DNA of 64,000 bases from NCBI RefSeq assembly GCF_014851395.1, contig NW_024044348.1, positions 26,012,676 through 26,076,675 of the forward strand. Reading direction: 5' to 3'. The position numbers and the translations under genes were made by a program. Within the stretch, counting starts at the first letter, position 1; each line of letters opens with the position of its first letter. Positions 35,864-48,388 of this stretch are shown here, piece by piece. Source of the stretch: Micropterus salmoides (Eukaryota > Chordata > Actinopteri > Centrarchiformes > Centrarchidae). Below the pieces are notes generated by a model. It worked only from the letters and a program-made list of their open reading frames with translations, was not told the origin of the DNA and did not search any database.

Positions 35864-37401
35864 GTATGTGCATGCCATGTGTGCACCACTAGGCGAGAGT
35901 GTCTATGCATGTGCAGATGTGCACAAGGCTGCTTTGTTTCTTAATGTCTGCGTGCATGCACATATGTACCTGCATGTGACCATGACAGTGTCCTATATAA
36001 CATTAGTGAAAGAGATAGGAAGTGGAAGTGCGTGAGAGTGTCAGTGCTAAAAGGAAAAGTGGGAAAGGTGACCCTGGAAGGAAGAATGAATGACCTCTGA
36101 TACCCATCTTTAGATCAGAGGAGAAAAAGACACCTGATTGGGCTTTGAATAATTTAAAGGGACATTCCACACAGACTTGTAACCCCACCTTCTAACACCG
36201 AGCTAAAATAAACAATCGTTACTCTTGACTTCAGGTGAATGGCTGATTCAAACCATGTGTTGCTTGTGTATTTTTCAACTTTTATTATTTTTTAAGTTAT
36301 TTATCATTTAATTTGCTTTTCATACATGAAGGAGTTTTTATCTAAAGAATAAGATATTCAACAGGGTAATTTGTTTTCTAATCTCAGTCTTTTTCAGACC
36401 TGAAGGTCAAAGGCAGAGAGGTGTGTGTGAGTCATTCCTCATAGAAACTGAATTTTATGTGCCCATATATGTAAAGTAAAGTAAAGTATAATTACTGTAA
36501 TGAACTGGATACACCAAAGTAAAATAAAACTGCACAACTGTATACAATTACATTCAGTATACAGCAGGTGGAGTTAAGATTATGTGTGAAGCAATAACAT
36601 AAAATGTACAGTATCATCTCATAAATCTCAGCAGAAACTTCTGGCACCTTTTGAACCTGCTGTAAAGCACCTACAGAGACCTTCGACCAAATCAAACACC
36701 AAATTGTGTTCTTGTTTCAGTGAGTTAACAGAATCAATTCCTGCACAGCAAACACTGACATTACTGTTGACTAAATCGCAGTCCATTGCTGTGCTTCATT
36801 TAACATGTCAACCAAAAGAGCAGCTAAATACATGCAAAACAAAATGCCAAGTCAACAAATTCAGTCAACGAATCATCAAACTAAGTCTATTACCTCACTG
36901 TATATAGAAAACGTTCCAGAGAGTAGTGCTTCAGAATAAGGTAATTAATCGCTGTTCAGACTATTTTAAAATGAAGCTCACCAAACCCGCGTAACTTGAA
37001 TATACTTGAATGCACAATAACAATTCAGTCTTATTGAAACGTTTCTGTATGCGTGTGTCAGTGTGCATGTTTTTTTATACAAAGAAGCTCACTACGTTAC
37101 CCTAGAAGCTCAGAACACACAAAACAGATTTATTGGCTTAATTTTCTGACCCCTGCACCCACATATGTGAAGGAGAGGGGAAAGAGAAAGAGGCAGGCCA
37201 AGGTCAGGTTTAACAGGGTCAAGTTCAGTCCTCTCCCTGATGCATTGCATTATGCAGTCAGCTGACGGAATTAGCATGACAACCCGATTTAGCCAACCTC
37301 TTTTCCCCAATTCATAACTGTTACGCAAACACACTCACAAGCACACATAGGCTGCTTTAGCGATACAATTGTAATTGTAATTGGATCTAGAAAGGTCAAA
37401 C
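35862..37401. other. Gene-free stretch
   Basis: AATTTAAAGGGACATTCCAC at 36151-36170 resembles the start of a dispersed fish repeat, but no ends are seen. Nothing else is supported. Confidence 0.45.
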
Positions 37402-37416
37402 AGATAGATAGATAGC

Positions 37417-37452
<36 letters not shown>
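37402..37452. repeat. (GATA)n microsatellite
   Basis: About twelve GATA units with one GCTA interruption near the left end. Confidence 0.95.
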
Positions 37453-38176
37453 CAGAACAGCACAAAGGTACCTCATGCCCAGAGGAATTTAATCCAATAA
37501 ACTTTCTGTGTTTGTTGGCAGCTGCTGAAGTTCATAGTCCAGAGAGACAAGAGGGGTGGGGAGTTGGGGACAAGATGTCCTCTTCATTGATCAGAAATTC
37601 AATTCAAAGTCTATAGACAGATATAAATGAGTTGTGTTGCCAGAACTGTGTATGCCTTGATATATACATAGTGCATGCATACATGTGTACACAAACACAC
37701 AAAAGCCCACACATACTCAAGACATGCCTGTATATGTTTGAACAAAGACACAAACACACGTACTATTCACAGGTCGACTGCTTGAGGTTCAGGTATCATT
37801 ATCTTCATAACGGTGAGTGCAGTATTTTTGTGTTTTGACTTTTGGCTTTTCCAAATTGTGGTTTCCATAAAAGAAACATCCAACAAAGAAAGTTTCAATG
37901 TAGCATCATGTTTCTGGGCTCCACTTTCTTGTTAGTGTATTTTCTTATGTGTGAATCTTTGACGAGTTTAATTTGGGGAGTGCTTCTGCTTTGGTAGCAG
38001 TGGTGTTTTTGAAACAGCATATTTGTTTGAACACTCACACTGATGAAGTCTCCTCTTAGCTTCAACTGAACTTTGGAAGGTTTTACATATGACACATCAG
38101 CCTGGTATCATCAAATGTCATATGAAGTCATTTTGTGTGTTATCACAATACCTTTTTGTTTTGTGTGTGTCATTTT

Positions 38177-38275
38177 CAGAGATGGGTAGAGTAGCCAAAC
38201 ACTGTACTCAAGGAAAAATACTGTAACTTTGCAAAAAGAAGTACTCGGGTAGAAGTGGAAGAACGTCCTTAAACT
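38177..38275. mobile_element. Fragment of a common fish DNA-transposon-derived repeat
   Basis: The words AGATGGGTAGAGTAGCCAAA, TGTACTCAAGGAAAAATACTG and GTACTCGGGTAGAAGT match a well-known abundant teleost repeat whose consensus carries AGAGTAGCCAAAAATTGTAC-type sequence. Only one end is present, so class and boundaries are uncertain. Confidence 0.5.
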
Positions 38276-39912
38276 TTGATAATTCCAATATAGATGTCCT
38301 AAGTCCCAGTTCCCATCACAGACAGCCTCAGATCAAGTGTGAGCACAGCACAACTTTTTAAATGTTAGAAGTTTTGAAAATGATCACAAAGTCTTCATTA
38401 GCTAGCTGAAGTTATTTGCTTGCTTTGCCTGACTGACCACAGCTATCTGCAAGAGAAGTTATTGAGACATATAAAAATAAACTTACAGAGAGCAAAGTAG
38501 AAGTGCATAGCAGGGGACAACTACAGAAACAGAGACACAGGAATACACAGTGATCATTCAGCAAGGCAGAGAGACATAGAAAAAAGGCTAAGTCTAAATT
38601 AAGATGTTGGATGCCAGCTTTCCAATAGGACCTTGACACAGCGGTTGACCTACTCATGACAGGATCCCAGTGCCGCGGATTTGGAATTCTATTAGTATTA
38701 CCAGCTGTAGAGGAGGGGGAAAAATGTCATGCAGTCATCAGGAAGAGGCCAATCCATAGCTTCTATCCATCAGCCAATTACTGGTGCTAAAGTGGAATTA
38801 GATAGGTATTGACAATGAGAGGAGGTGGAGGGAGATTAGGGAGAGAGATGGAAAGAGCAGAGGAAGGAGGAGGGAGGAGAGGAGAAGAGAGGAAGGTGGT
38901 AAGAGATGAGAGATGAGAAGGAGAAAATGAGTATAAAAAAAGAATGGGAAAGGACAGAAGGGAGGAGCAGGAGAATGGAGAAAGAAGTGCAAGAGAAGAG
39001 ATATCGGCTGAAGGAAAGGAAGAGAGCGGGACATGAGGAAATGTAATCTCGGCTGAAGTAGAGTGACAAGAGAAAAGAAGAGAAATGAATGATGCAAGGT
39101 ATCAGAGATTCAAATGATCTTTTAATGTTTGTATGGTGAAAGGTATTGATGCCAAGACGTTTTTGATTGAATCTCACTTTCATACAGTGACAAATAACAT
39201 GATGATTTTAGCTTATTCAGAAAGTGAAAAAAGCTTTAGCTTTGGCAAAAATTATTTACATGCTGCAAAAATAGCAAAATGGAAAATGGAAAAATAAATT
39301 TGAATTTGAATAAGTTACTGAAAAGTAAAGCACCTTATGATGTAAATAAGATCAAACAGCACTGGTCACTGTTTGTTTTCACCTTGGGTTTCATTAAGTG
39401 GTGGGTGGAGCCCTTTAGGACTGGTTTCATAATCCCAACAGGGAGTGTTGGTGGTCGATAACTATCACACCTGAAACAGCAGCAAAAGCAGCCTCCTGAG
39501 TTAACACTTAAACAGAGAAAAGAGTGCTGGGACAACAAGAAAAAGAAGAAGAAGACAGCGAAAAAAAATGTAGGAGAGAGAGATGGTGAAAAGAGTAGGG
39601 GAGGGAAAAGTGATGGGAGTGAAACGAATATAAACTCAGAGCTATGTAATGAATTTATGCCTGGCTGGCAGATCTTTATAAGTTATTGGAAAAATAGCCG
39701 GGGCGGCGTATTGACACAGCTGGGTCTGAGATCAATACATTGAGAATGGGCAATACATTTTAATTTAAAACTGTTCAAACTTTAGCAGCAAATCCATGCG
39801 GCTCAGCGCAGCCTCTTGCCCCATCTGAGCTCACAGATACTTACACATACAGACATGTGCATTGCACACACAGGGTTTGGTTGAGAAAGATAGCAACTCA
39901 GTTTGCTTGATC

Positions 39913-39950
<38 letters not shown>

Positions 39951-41757
39951 CACAAAATTCAGATGATATTCATGACTACAATGTGAGCCTCCCTGTCACC
40001 AGCGGTTGTATGCAGGTATACATGCATAGTTCAGTTCAGAGGGGTTGTGGATGTTGAGCGGACCTAAAGTTGGCAAGGTTGCATTGCTAACCTGAATCTT
40101 GTTTATTGCAATCACCTGAATTGTTAATGACTGATAAAAATTAAATCCACTTTTGCTGGAGTGGAGGGGCTTAACTATTTTTTGTTTTCTGAAGGCGGCA
40201 TGACAGAAAAAGATTCAGAACCACAGGTTGCTAAGTCAAGATGTATACTGTAAAAAAAAGTAACAATATCATGAAAACAATCAACTAAACAAAAAGAGAA
40301 TGATTTGTTGCAGTGGGCAGGCACTACAAATGATCTTGACTTTGGGTGTGACAAAAACCTTAAATAAAATCCTGAAATGCTGTCATAATGAAATGTATGA
40401 CATTCCAGTGAAAATCGGTGCAGTGGACATGTTGCTTTCAGCCCACAGATTTTACATTAGATATCTTGGAGACCATCATTGTGCTTTGCTGTCTGCCACA
40501 GTTTCTTATAGATACGAGTCCCAAAAGTCAGAGGTTTTCGAATTTTCAATTTTCTACACAAAAGACATTTAAAACACATCCAAGATTTAAAAAAATCTAA
40601 ACAAAACAAAACAGATCACTTTAGAATTACAAACTTTAGAATATCACCTTCAAAGTGCAACCAACCAGAATCATGTAGAATAGCCATTAATTTAGTAACA
40701 TAACAGAAATAAAAATCTGAAAACTCATGAAAATAACATTTGGAACAGAAGGACAAAATTCACCACATTAGAGAATGTTTGAATTGAAAGACGGACTCTT
40801 CAAATGGCCTTCAAATGTGGACAAAAGTCAGCATGTTTGCTCATTTCAAAATAAGAGTATGATGTTATCAAAGATAATCAAATCAAATCTAAACTTTCCA
40901 TGTGTCCTACACTCTGTTTGTGTCCTGCGTCTGTGTTAGTGTGAACAAGCATGCACGCTCGGAGGGAGCATGTGTCTGTGTTCATGTGTGTACTGCGTGC
41001 AAACACTTGTAATGCATGTATTATGAGTTATTTTTAGATAAACCAATAGCATCTGTAATTAAAGGACCAGTTTTATCGAGGGATGAGTAGGAGGGCACTT
41101 TAGACATCTGTTTTCATCCTGCTCAATTAGCATAATTAATTAACGTTAATCAATCCAAACAAATTATTTTTTAACACATAGAATAAATCACAGCACATCT
41201 CTCCATTTCTCTGCACTGACTGATCCAGCACTCTGCAAAGCATTCATTGATCACCCAACAAATGAGACAATGCAGGGCGATGAGGCTTATTGTATTGTAT
41301 TCCTATTGTATTCTGCAGTCTCAGTTCTTACATCGTCCATCATTGCCCTGCCACAAACAGATAGATTGTGATTAGAACTTGGTAAAATAAATATAGACAA
41401 CATTTAAAAATAGCAAGGAGGCAAAACTTTATTTATTTTCCATATTTAATTTCAAGGTAATGCAATATGTTTCTGCAAAAAGCTAAGAACATCAGAACGG
41501 TAAAGAAACATACAGAGACATGTAGACATGTGTTAAAAATCAATCAATGAGTTCACATAATGCTGTATTTCGCAGTATACCAGAGTTTTAAAATCTGGTG
41601 TCTGTGGCGATATTCCTGCACAACCAGAAAAGATTGATTTGCAAGAGCTAAAGTGGGGAGCGACCCAGAGCGATGTAGAGAACTCCACAATCTGCCATTG
41701 CTGTAAAAAAAAGAAGAAGAAAAGTTTATTTATTATGATAGTTTAGTTTGTGTGTTT
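38276..41757. other. Gene-free stretch
   Basis: A purine-rich tract spans 38820-39090 and a (CA)n tract 39916-39948. A repeat-free CpG-bearing block at about 39640-39830 and a homeodomain-word-rich block at about 41030-41165 could be conserved noncoding elements. No gene is recognised. Confidence 0.45.
39916..39948. repeat. (CA)n microsatellite
   Basis: About 16 CA units. Confidence 0.95.
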
Positions 41758-42078
41758 GTCTGAATGAAATTATTGGCTGGCCTACCTGCCTGTCTACCTG
41801 CGTGCACTCTGCCCATGTACTCAATGGATGAAGTGCGGATGAAAATGTATTCTGGGGCAGTGGATTTGGAGTGAGGCCTGAAGGGAAGGGGTGGGATTTT
41901 TTCAGTTGGATACTTTCAAACTCTATCTGGCTCTTCCCAGTTTCTCCAACATCACCTTCCCCAGCTTTAATGGAAAACAATGACATTAGCAAGAAAACAT
42001 TTTATAATTCACAGAAAGACCATAATTGAAGTAAAGACATTGTATAAGGGTGATGTTATGTACAGAAATGAATACTAT
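41758..42078 (+). repeat. Direct duplicate, copy A
   Basis: The block from GTCTGAATGAAATTATTGG to ACAGAAATGAATACTAT recurs at 43695-44009 in the same orientation. Identity is about 90% or more by eye, with a few small indels near the left end. Copy A is followed directly by a CA tract (about 42082-42101), whereas copy B is preceded by one. The block contains no recognisable gene. It may be a segmental duplication or two copies of an unrecognised repeat. Confidence 0.85.
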
Positions 42079-42255
42079 ACACTCACACACACACACACAC
42101 ATACACACAGACGTATAGGCAGATTAGCTCAGCACTGCACTCACACACAAACACCAACACACCAACACCAGGTTTTCAGTGGTGTGGGTTGATCAGAAAG
42201 GCAAGGGGAAAGTTGCTTTCTACTCACCACACTGCCACATTTATTGATTCCATTT

Positions 42256-42291
<36 letters not shown>

Positions 42292-43652
42292 ACAAGCACA
42301 CACAAATTGACACCCATTTTCACCACAAGAACAGGCACCCATAACACCCCTTTAACTATTCTATTGGCCCCAAATAGATTTTCCCATTTTACGCTGTAGA
42401 GGCAGAGGAAACACTGGAGCAGAACTGAAAGTGATATAAATGTATCAAAAAACAGATGAACAAACATTGGGGGAAGATTTATTACTGGGGATTTTAATAA
42501 AAATGGAGGCGGATGAATTGATTTTGGTTTAAGGGAGGGTGTTATAAGGAACAATTTATCGGGATGGCCCAGGTAAGATGCATTATTTTCCGATTGTTAT
42601 CAGGCTTCACTGTTTAAGGGGCTGATTTGTGTTGTGTATTGCATTTTATGGGTAAGAAGGAAAGGGGAACTTTCGATGATTTAGGTAGGATGTATTAATC
42701 AAAGGCACCCGGTGTGAACCATAGATCGCCAGGAAAAGGAGGTACAGGTGACAGCTCATTCTGCTAAAGAATGTTTTGAAGCTGCACATCACCGCTTCTC
42801 AATTCCCCTTTCTTCTTCTTCTTTCCCCACCTCCCTCTCGCTCTTTCTCTCTCCATCTTTCTCGCCTCATCATCTAAGTCTTTTTCGCTTCCCTTCCTTT
42901 CCTGCTATCTTTCTATATCCATGCCTCTTTTCCACAGTTCGGTGCACGCTTGGTTTTAATTTTATGAGGCTGAGAGTAGCTTTTAACCATCCATGCGGCA
43001 AATAAACTAGGGATTAGGAGTATTCAGTGTTTTCCTCATCCCTAAAAGCCTCATACTTCCTCAGTGCTCAGTGACCTTTGCAGCTGCCTCTGACATGTGA
43101 AGAGACAAGCCCATCATCACCAGGTTTACACATTCACTCTGCTATCAGTTGGTATGGTAATGCCTGTAAATGATGTACTGTTTGCCTTAGCACCAACTGC
43201 TTGGTTTCTGCTCTGTCTAGCTCATGGTTTAGTCTTTGACTTGGTCTCTTGAGGTTTTTTAGTTTTTGCAGTTTTTCTATTTAAAGCTACACCACCATCT
43301 TTCTGTATGTCTTATTATTGCCATGGGTTGGTTTGCATGCCTTTCTCCATTTTTCATTTATCATCTATCTAAGTTTTTTCAAGATCTACTACGGCTGTAC
43401 GTTGCATTGTCCATTTCAATTTTAACCCACCTTCATTTACTTATTTCCATCAGGATAAGCCACTAATTAGCAATACTGCGTTCCAAGAAGTCCTGGGTAA
43501 ACAATATTAAAATTATTACAATATTATTATGGTTTATATTGTGTTTTTTTGTGTGTATGTTTTTAATGTGTTCTGTAAATCCAGAAAAGCATAAAATAAG
43601 ACATACTTTGACAATCTGTTAAGATGTCTTAACATGTCAAAAGACACAAGCC
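42079..43652. other. Spacer between the duplicate blocks
   Basis: It holds CA tracts at 42082-42101 and 42258-42289, a C/T-rich part at 42795-42920, and no recognisable gene. Confidence 0.5.

Positions 43653-43687
<35 letters not shown>
43653..43687. repeat. (CA)n microsatellite beside duplicate copy B
   Basis: About 17 CA units ending 7 bp before the duplicated block. Confidence 0.95.
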
Positions 43688-43690
<3 letters not shown>

Positions 43691-43694
43691 AATG

Positions 43695-44009
43695 GTCTGA
43701 ATGAAATTATTGGCTGGCCTACCTGCCTGTCTTCCTGCGTACACTCCCATGCCCATTTACTCATTGCTCATGAAAATGTATTTTGGGGCAGTGGATTTGG
43801 AGTGAGGCCTGAAGGGACGGGGTGGGATTTTTTCAGTTGGATACTTTCAAACTCTATCTGGCTCTTGCTAATGTCTCCAACATCACCTTCCCCAGCTTTA
43901 ATGGAAAACAATGACATTAGCAAAAAAACATTTTATACTTCACAGAAAGACCGTAATTGATGTAAAGACATTATATAAGTGTGATGTTATGTACAGAAAT
44001 GAATACTAT
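43695..44009 (+). repeat. Direct duplicate, copy B
   Basis: Same-orientation counterpart of 41758-42078. The best-conserved part runs from GGGGCAGTGGATTTGGAGTG to the right end. Differences are mostly single substitutions, with short gaps in the first 90 bp. Confidence 0.85.
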
Positions 44010-44139
44010 TTGAAGGTGTAACCTCATTAACTAAAGGTAAAATAGATTGATACATTTTGGGTGACTGTCAGGAACAGTTTTCAGGAGCACTGTCAGTAAA
44101 ACATGAAGGAAAATGTGCTGCTAATCAAATTGGTAGACC

Positions 44140-44224
<85 letters not shown>
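44140..44224. repeat. (AC)42 microsatellite, longest in the window
   Basis: About 85 bases of uninterrupted AC repeat. Confidence 0.97.
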
Positions 44225-44228
<4 letters not shown>

Positions 44229-45953
44229 TCACACGTAATAAAAGGCTATTTGGCCAGGCCAGTCACCTGTGGCCAGGGCTGATTTCTGTTGATTTGAAAG
44301 TTCGATTGGTTGTGTGATGAATGAGGCTTTTGTTTGTGAGTAGGCAAAGTGATAGTGTTATGAACTACATAAATATAATACAGTGATCTCATTACATTAT
44401 GACCACTATTAGAGTTTTCTGTAGTTGAAGAAAAGATAGGGAACGCAATTTAAAAGTTGGAGTACCGTATTATATAGCTAAAGAAGATAAAGTAAATGTG
44501 GAGGAAAGTTCTTTTCCTGACCTTTTTAGCTGCAAACAAAGTGAAAAAAGGTATGTTAAGTAATGATTTAGTTATTCTATTTGGAGCAATCCAGTGGACT
44601 CCCTTTACATTTATACGGCATACTTTACAAAAAACATTTTAAAGTAATAGTCCAATCATGACAATCAGTTAGCAGTAATGGAAGTGGAAAAACAAATCAG
44701 TGGATTTAATGGCCAAAGGCCAAACCCAGTCAAAGTTCTTTGGACACACACAATGAACCACAAATACAAGTGTGTTGATGCGTGTTATAGTGTGGTCACT
44801 GGCAACCAGTTAGTACTTCACATTCAGAAGCATGGCCTGAGTCAAGTACAGACTATGTAAAAGCATAATCGTGTGACCACCAAAGTTCACTACGCATGGT
44901 CCCATATGCTAAACACATTGAAAAGGATCCAGAATTAAACTGCCAAACAGGGTTACTTTATCTTAAGACTGAGCAATTACCATGCACACTTACATGGCAT
45001 CATTCATATGACACATCCAACATTCAAGGATAACATCACATTACATTACATTACATTTTTGTTGCTGTTCAGATTCATCCCTCCTCTTGGATTATAAATG
45101 TTTTGATGTTTATGTATAGTATGAAGTTGGCTATTGTAAGCTTTGTGTGCTGGACACAGGGCAACTTTATTTGTTTGGTTATGGCCATGTGGAGCACTAG
45201 GGCCACACATTGCACAACTGAAACCTACCTCTACCTGACCATGAACATGTACAGTACACACATACAAACATTAGATGCACACTAACAACACATAATGTAC
45301 TCTCCCACATGTGCACACCCACACACACCACTAACAGATAAATGGGATCAGGGGCCTCCATAGCCCATGAATCATGCACAGAGGCCCATAGGGGCCAAAG
45401 GTCAAGGTCTTTATGAGGAGCTGAAAGACCCCTGCTCTGAAACAAAAGGATGTAATGTACCTTTTGCACCCTCCTTTTCTCTGTTCTTTCTCTCTCTCTG
45501 GTCAGATAAGAGCCACACAATTACAAGATAATTCAGGAAGAAAAAAGCTCTATCCATCCATGGGGTGATGGTTGTTGTGGCAGAGGGTGTGGTTTTGTTA
45601 TCAGTCTGGGATTTGAGGCAATGGCTGGCATGGCGTTATAGTCGCAGCTGCTGTCAGTTGGTAATTAGTGCTCATGTCCATTCATCTGTCTCACAGAAAG
45701 GCTAGAAGTCTGTTTTCCTCTGACCACTGATGTCGTCTGTACACCTCATGGACCCAGAAACAAGTAACGGTTAAATAATCCAATTGAGGCGTGCAACTCC
45801 CTTTGTGCTCTGGTATCCCCAAATGAAAGTGCACCCAGTTGAAGTGGTGGCCAATTGAAGGAAAACTGAATACTAAAGGACTGAAGGAGATGCATGGATG
45901 GACCTCTCTGTGAAACGCAGTGGCAGTCTCTGAAAAAATAACTTTAACATAAG
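44225..45953. other. Gene-free stretch
   Basis: A (CATTA)n patch lies at about 45036-45058. Nothing else is recognised. Confidence 0.5.
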
Positions 45954-46200
45954 GTGTTTTCTGCAGCCTACGCAGATGATGTCATCATTGTGGCTGACAA
46001 CCAGGAGCAGGGTCTGCAGATGGTGGCTGCGGTCCTGGAGTCCCCAAGGCAGGACTCATGGCCAACCCCTAAAAAGTGTGTAATTGGGTGGGGGGGGAGA
46101 TTCAGTGTCTGGGGAACCTCCTGGCCCAAAGGCAGGTGCGCCCCCAGCTAGATAAGTCCATTGCCATTACCACCTGCCTGAGGCCCAGACTTCAAAATTA
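45954..46200 (+). pseudogene. Non-LTR retrotransposon reverse-transcriptase scrap
   Basis: The frame reads AAYADDVIIVADNQEQGLQM, a reverse-transcriptase palm motif with the YADD catalytic box. It continues about 20 residues before losing similarity near a G run at 46089-46098. After a frame change, QLDKSIAITTCLRP may be the downstream continuation. Only about 80 residues of a normally ~1000-residue protein remain. The LINE clade cannot be fixed. Confidence 0.65.
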
Positions 46201-46925
46201 TGTGAGGTGGTTAACATGGCTGGCATAGCTTTTGGTTGTTGTACTGGTTCTTCATTCTCAACTTCTTGGTGTTGATCAGTCCCCTGCTTGCCTGATCCAG
46301 TCCAGTAAACAGAGCAGTGTCGGCAGGCATTTAAGAAGGTCAAAGTGTCCCACTGTTGAACAATTGCTAAATTCTTCACTCACCGGGATTATCATTCACC
46401 GGGCTAAGAGAGTTTTTGGTATTAGTCTGGGAAGCAGAAGATAGTGATTTGTTAATTAGGAGTCATGTCTGCATTGCTATATTGTTGTAACTCCCCTTTC
46501 CCTTTTTACATGTATGATGGCACCAAACTTGCTATTTAACTCAGTAATGGCACCACAGGTTATTGGTAAATCAACCACTCACTTCCATACTCAAGCTTAC
46601 TTGAGTAAGGATTTTACAAAAATAATTATGCTTGTCAATGAAGAGGCTTAAACCTGGTGTTGAAGGTAACACAGCTCTCTACAAAGTTCTTTAGAGGTAC
46701 TCCATCCTCCATCTATCATGCCTCATTAGATATATTAGAGTAGATGTACAATGATAGCGTACACAGTCCTACTTTTGTACTAAGTTCCCCAACCCTGCAT
46801 CTGTCCAGCATTACACTGTATACTGTTGCCGTAGTATAAATCATCTGCTTTTCCCCATACAGCCTAATAATATAATATTCTACAAGGATTAAAAAAAACT
46901 ACTCCACCAGAGGGGCTGAGCACAA
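46201..46925. other. Gene-free stretch
   Basis: No repeat end, gene or RNA was recognised. Confidence 0.45.
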
Positions 46926-47460
46926 GTTAAAGGTACAGCATGTAAGAATTGAGACTACTCTCCATCTGTCGAATTCATACTCCAAAAAGGATGCAGCACA
47001 TAGCAGGTCAGAACTGCTGCTAACTGCCATTAGCTTGTTAGCTCAGTTAGCAGTGCAGTTAACTTTTCAGTCCTATTAGCTGACTGAGTCTGTAATGGGA
47101 ACCAGAACTGGAGCTGGGTAAGGGGGCAACAGAACCAGCCTCAGAAGCTTCCCAGTGAACCTAACATAGCCTCCCCACCTGATTGAGGCCAGTTTGATGA
47201 CGAGAAAGAGAGTATCAAGGTGATTTACTGCAGCTCTGGCCAGGACTCTGACTCCAGGGATGACAAAGACACAGCGGGTTCAGGTGGGGACAGAAGCGGC
47301 GTGAAAAAGGAGAGGAGCGGAATGGAGCTTGGCCATCAGAGGCAGCAACAGCCAGAATATTTTCACATCTAACATGGTGAATAAAGGGTTTATTTCAACC
47401 AAACCAGAATTGGTGACTGTTGGAACAGTGGAAAGACTAACCAAGATGGTCTTGGTGAGT
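46926..47460. repeat. Possible dispersed repeat
   Basis: AAAGGTACAGCATGTAAGAATTG-like sequence at its start and a TTAGCTTGTTAGCTCAGTTA patch at 47032-47051 resemble parts of dispersed fish repeats. An acidic open stretch at about 47190-47340 has no recognisable domain. Boundaries and class are unknown. Confidence 0.3.
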
Positions 47461-48334
47461 TTAATTTTGTTTCAGTCAAGTTTGAATGAAGTTTGCGTTA
47501 CAATGAGTTAACAAGGCAATTCATTTGGCGAAAGAGAGAAACTTGAATTCAGAAGATGTACAGTTGTATTTTTCTGTTTAATAATGAAAATATAAGAATA
47601 TTTTTTGTTTCTTGACATTTTGTGAGTTTATTTTGGTTATTTATTTGCCAAAAAAAACAAGAGAGCTTGGTTAAAGTAGCAAATAAAGCAGCCAATTTAA
47701 CACATCATGGTATTACAACACAGGATGGGACAGGGCTAGGTGGTCAGCATACTTCACATTCTGGTTATAATTCTAATTTTTTAATGTTTGAAACTAAATT
47801 TCTGTCCAAATCTTACACATTGTACATTTAAGCAAGCATGAAAAGGAAACATTAATAACAACATATGTAGGTACAGATGTTCACACGAGAAGAGATTCAA
47901 TTAATCATTCAGTCACTCCACATGTCACTGCCTCAACTAAACAAGGTCCAATGTATCTGAAACAGAGCCCCTATATATTCCTGTGTGTGTGCATGCACTT
48001 GAGTGTGTGTGTCCCTGTTTGTGTGTCAGGGATGATTGCTCTTGACTTCATTAATCTCTGCAGTGTGGTTATGATTAGCTCCCCGAGGCATGCCAGAGGA
48101 CATCTGACACACACACGCTCACACACTTACTGTCAGGTCTGGCCACCTCTCCAGCCTGCCTCTCTCATGGTCCAACCAATTAGCTGGGAAAAAGAAATAC
48201 ACTAGCTCCTGTGGTGACAGGACATACACACAGACACAGGCGTGCTAACGGTTTGTTATACTTCACACAGATGCAATAGAGTGTGCGTGTTCAGAATGTC
48301 ATAAATGTAAAAACAACTTTGGAGATATATGAAA
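47461..48334. other. Gene-free stretch
   Basis: AT-rich, with a few GT words. No supported feature. Confidence 0.45.
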
Positions 48335-48388
48335 AGTTGTGCTCCAGGACCATTCCTGGAGCTCCAGGACCATTCCTGGAGCACAACT
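48335..48388. repeat. Palindromic tandem repeat (2 x 20 bp), cruciform-prone
   Basis: The 20-bp unit GCTCCAGGACCATTCCTGGA is present twice in tandem (48341-48360, 48361-48380). Each unit is itself near-palindromic. The whole is bounded by complementary arms AGTTGTGCTCCAGGA (48335-48349) and TCCTGGAGCACAACT (48374-48388). It can fold as one long or two short hairpins. Confidence 0.9.

Noticed and set aside
40300..40572. 90-codon plus-strand frame
   Set aside because: The composition is not obviously low-complexity, but there is no domain, no splice context and no similarity I can name. An overlapping frame of similar quality exists.
47190..47340. Acidic open stretch considered as an exon of a nuclear protein gene
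   Set aside because: No convincing splice sites or family match. It sits inside a repeat-like context.
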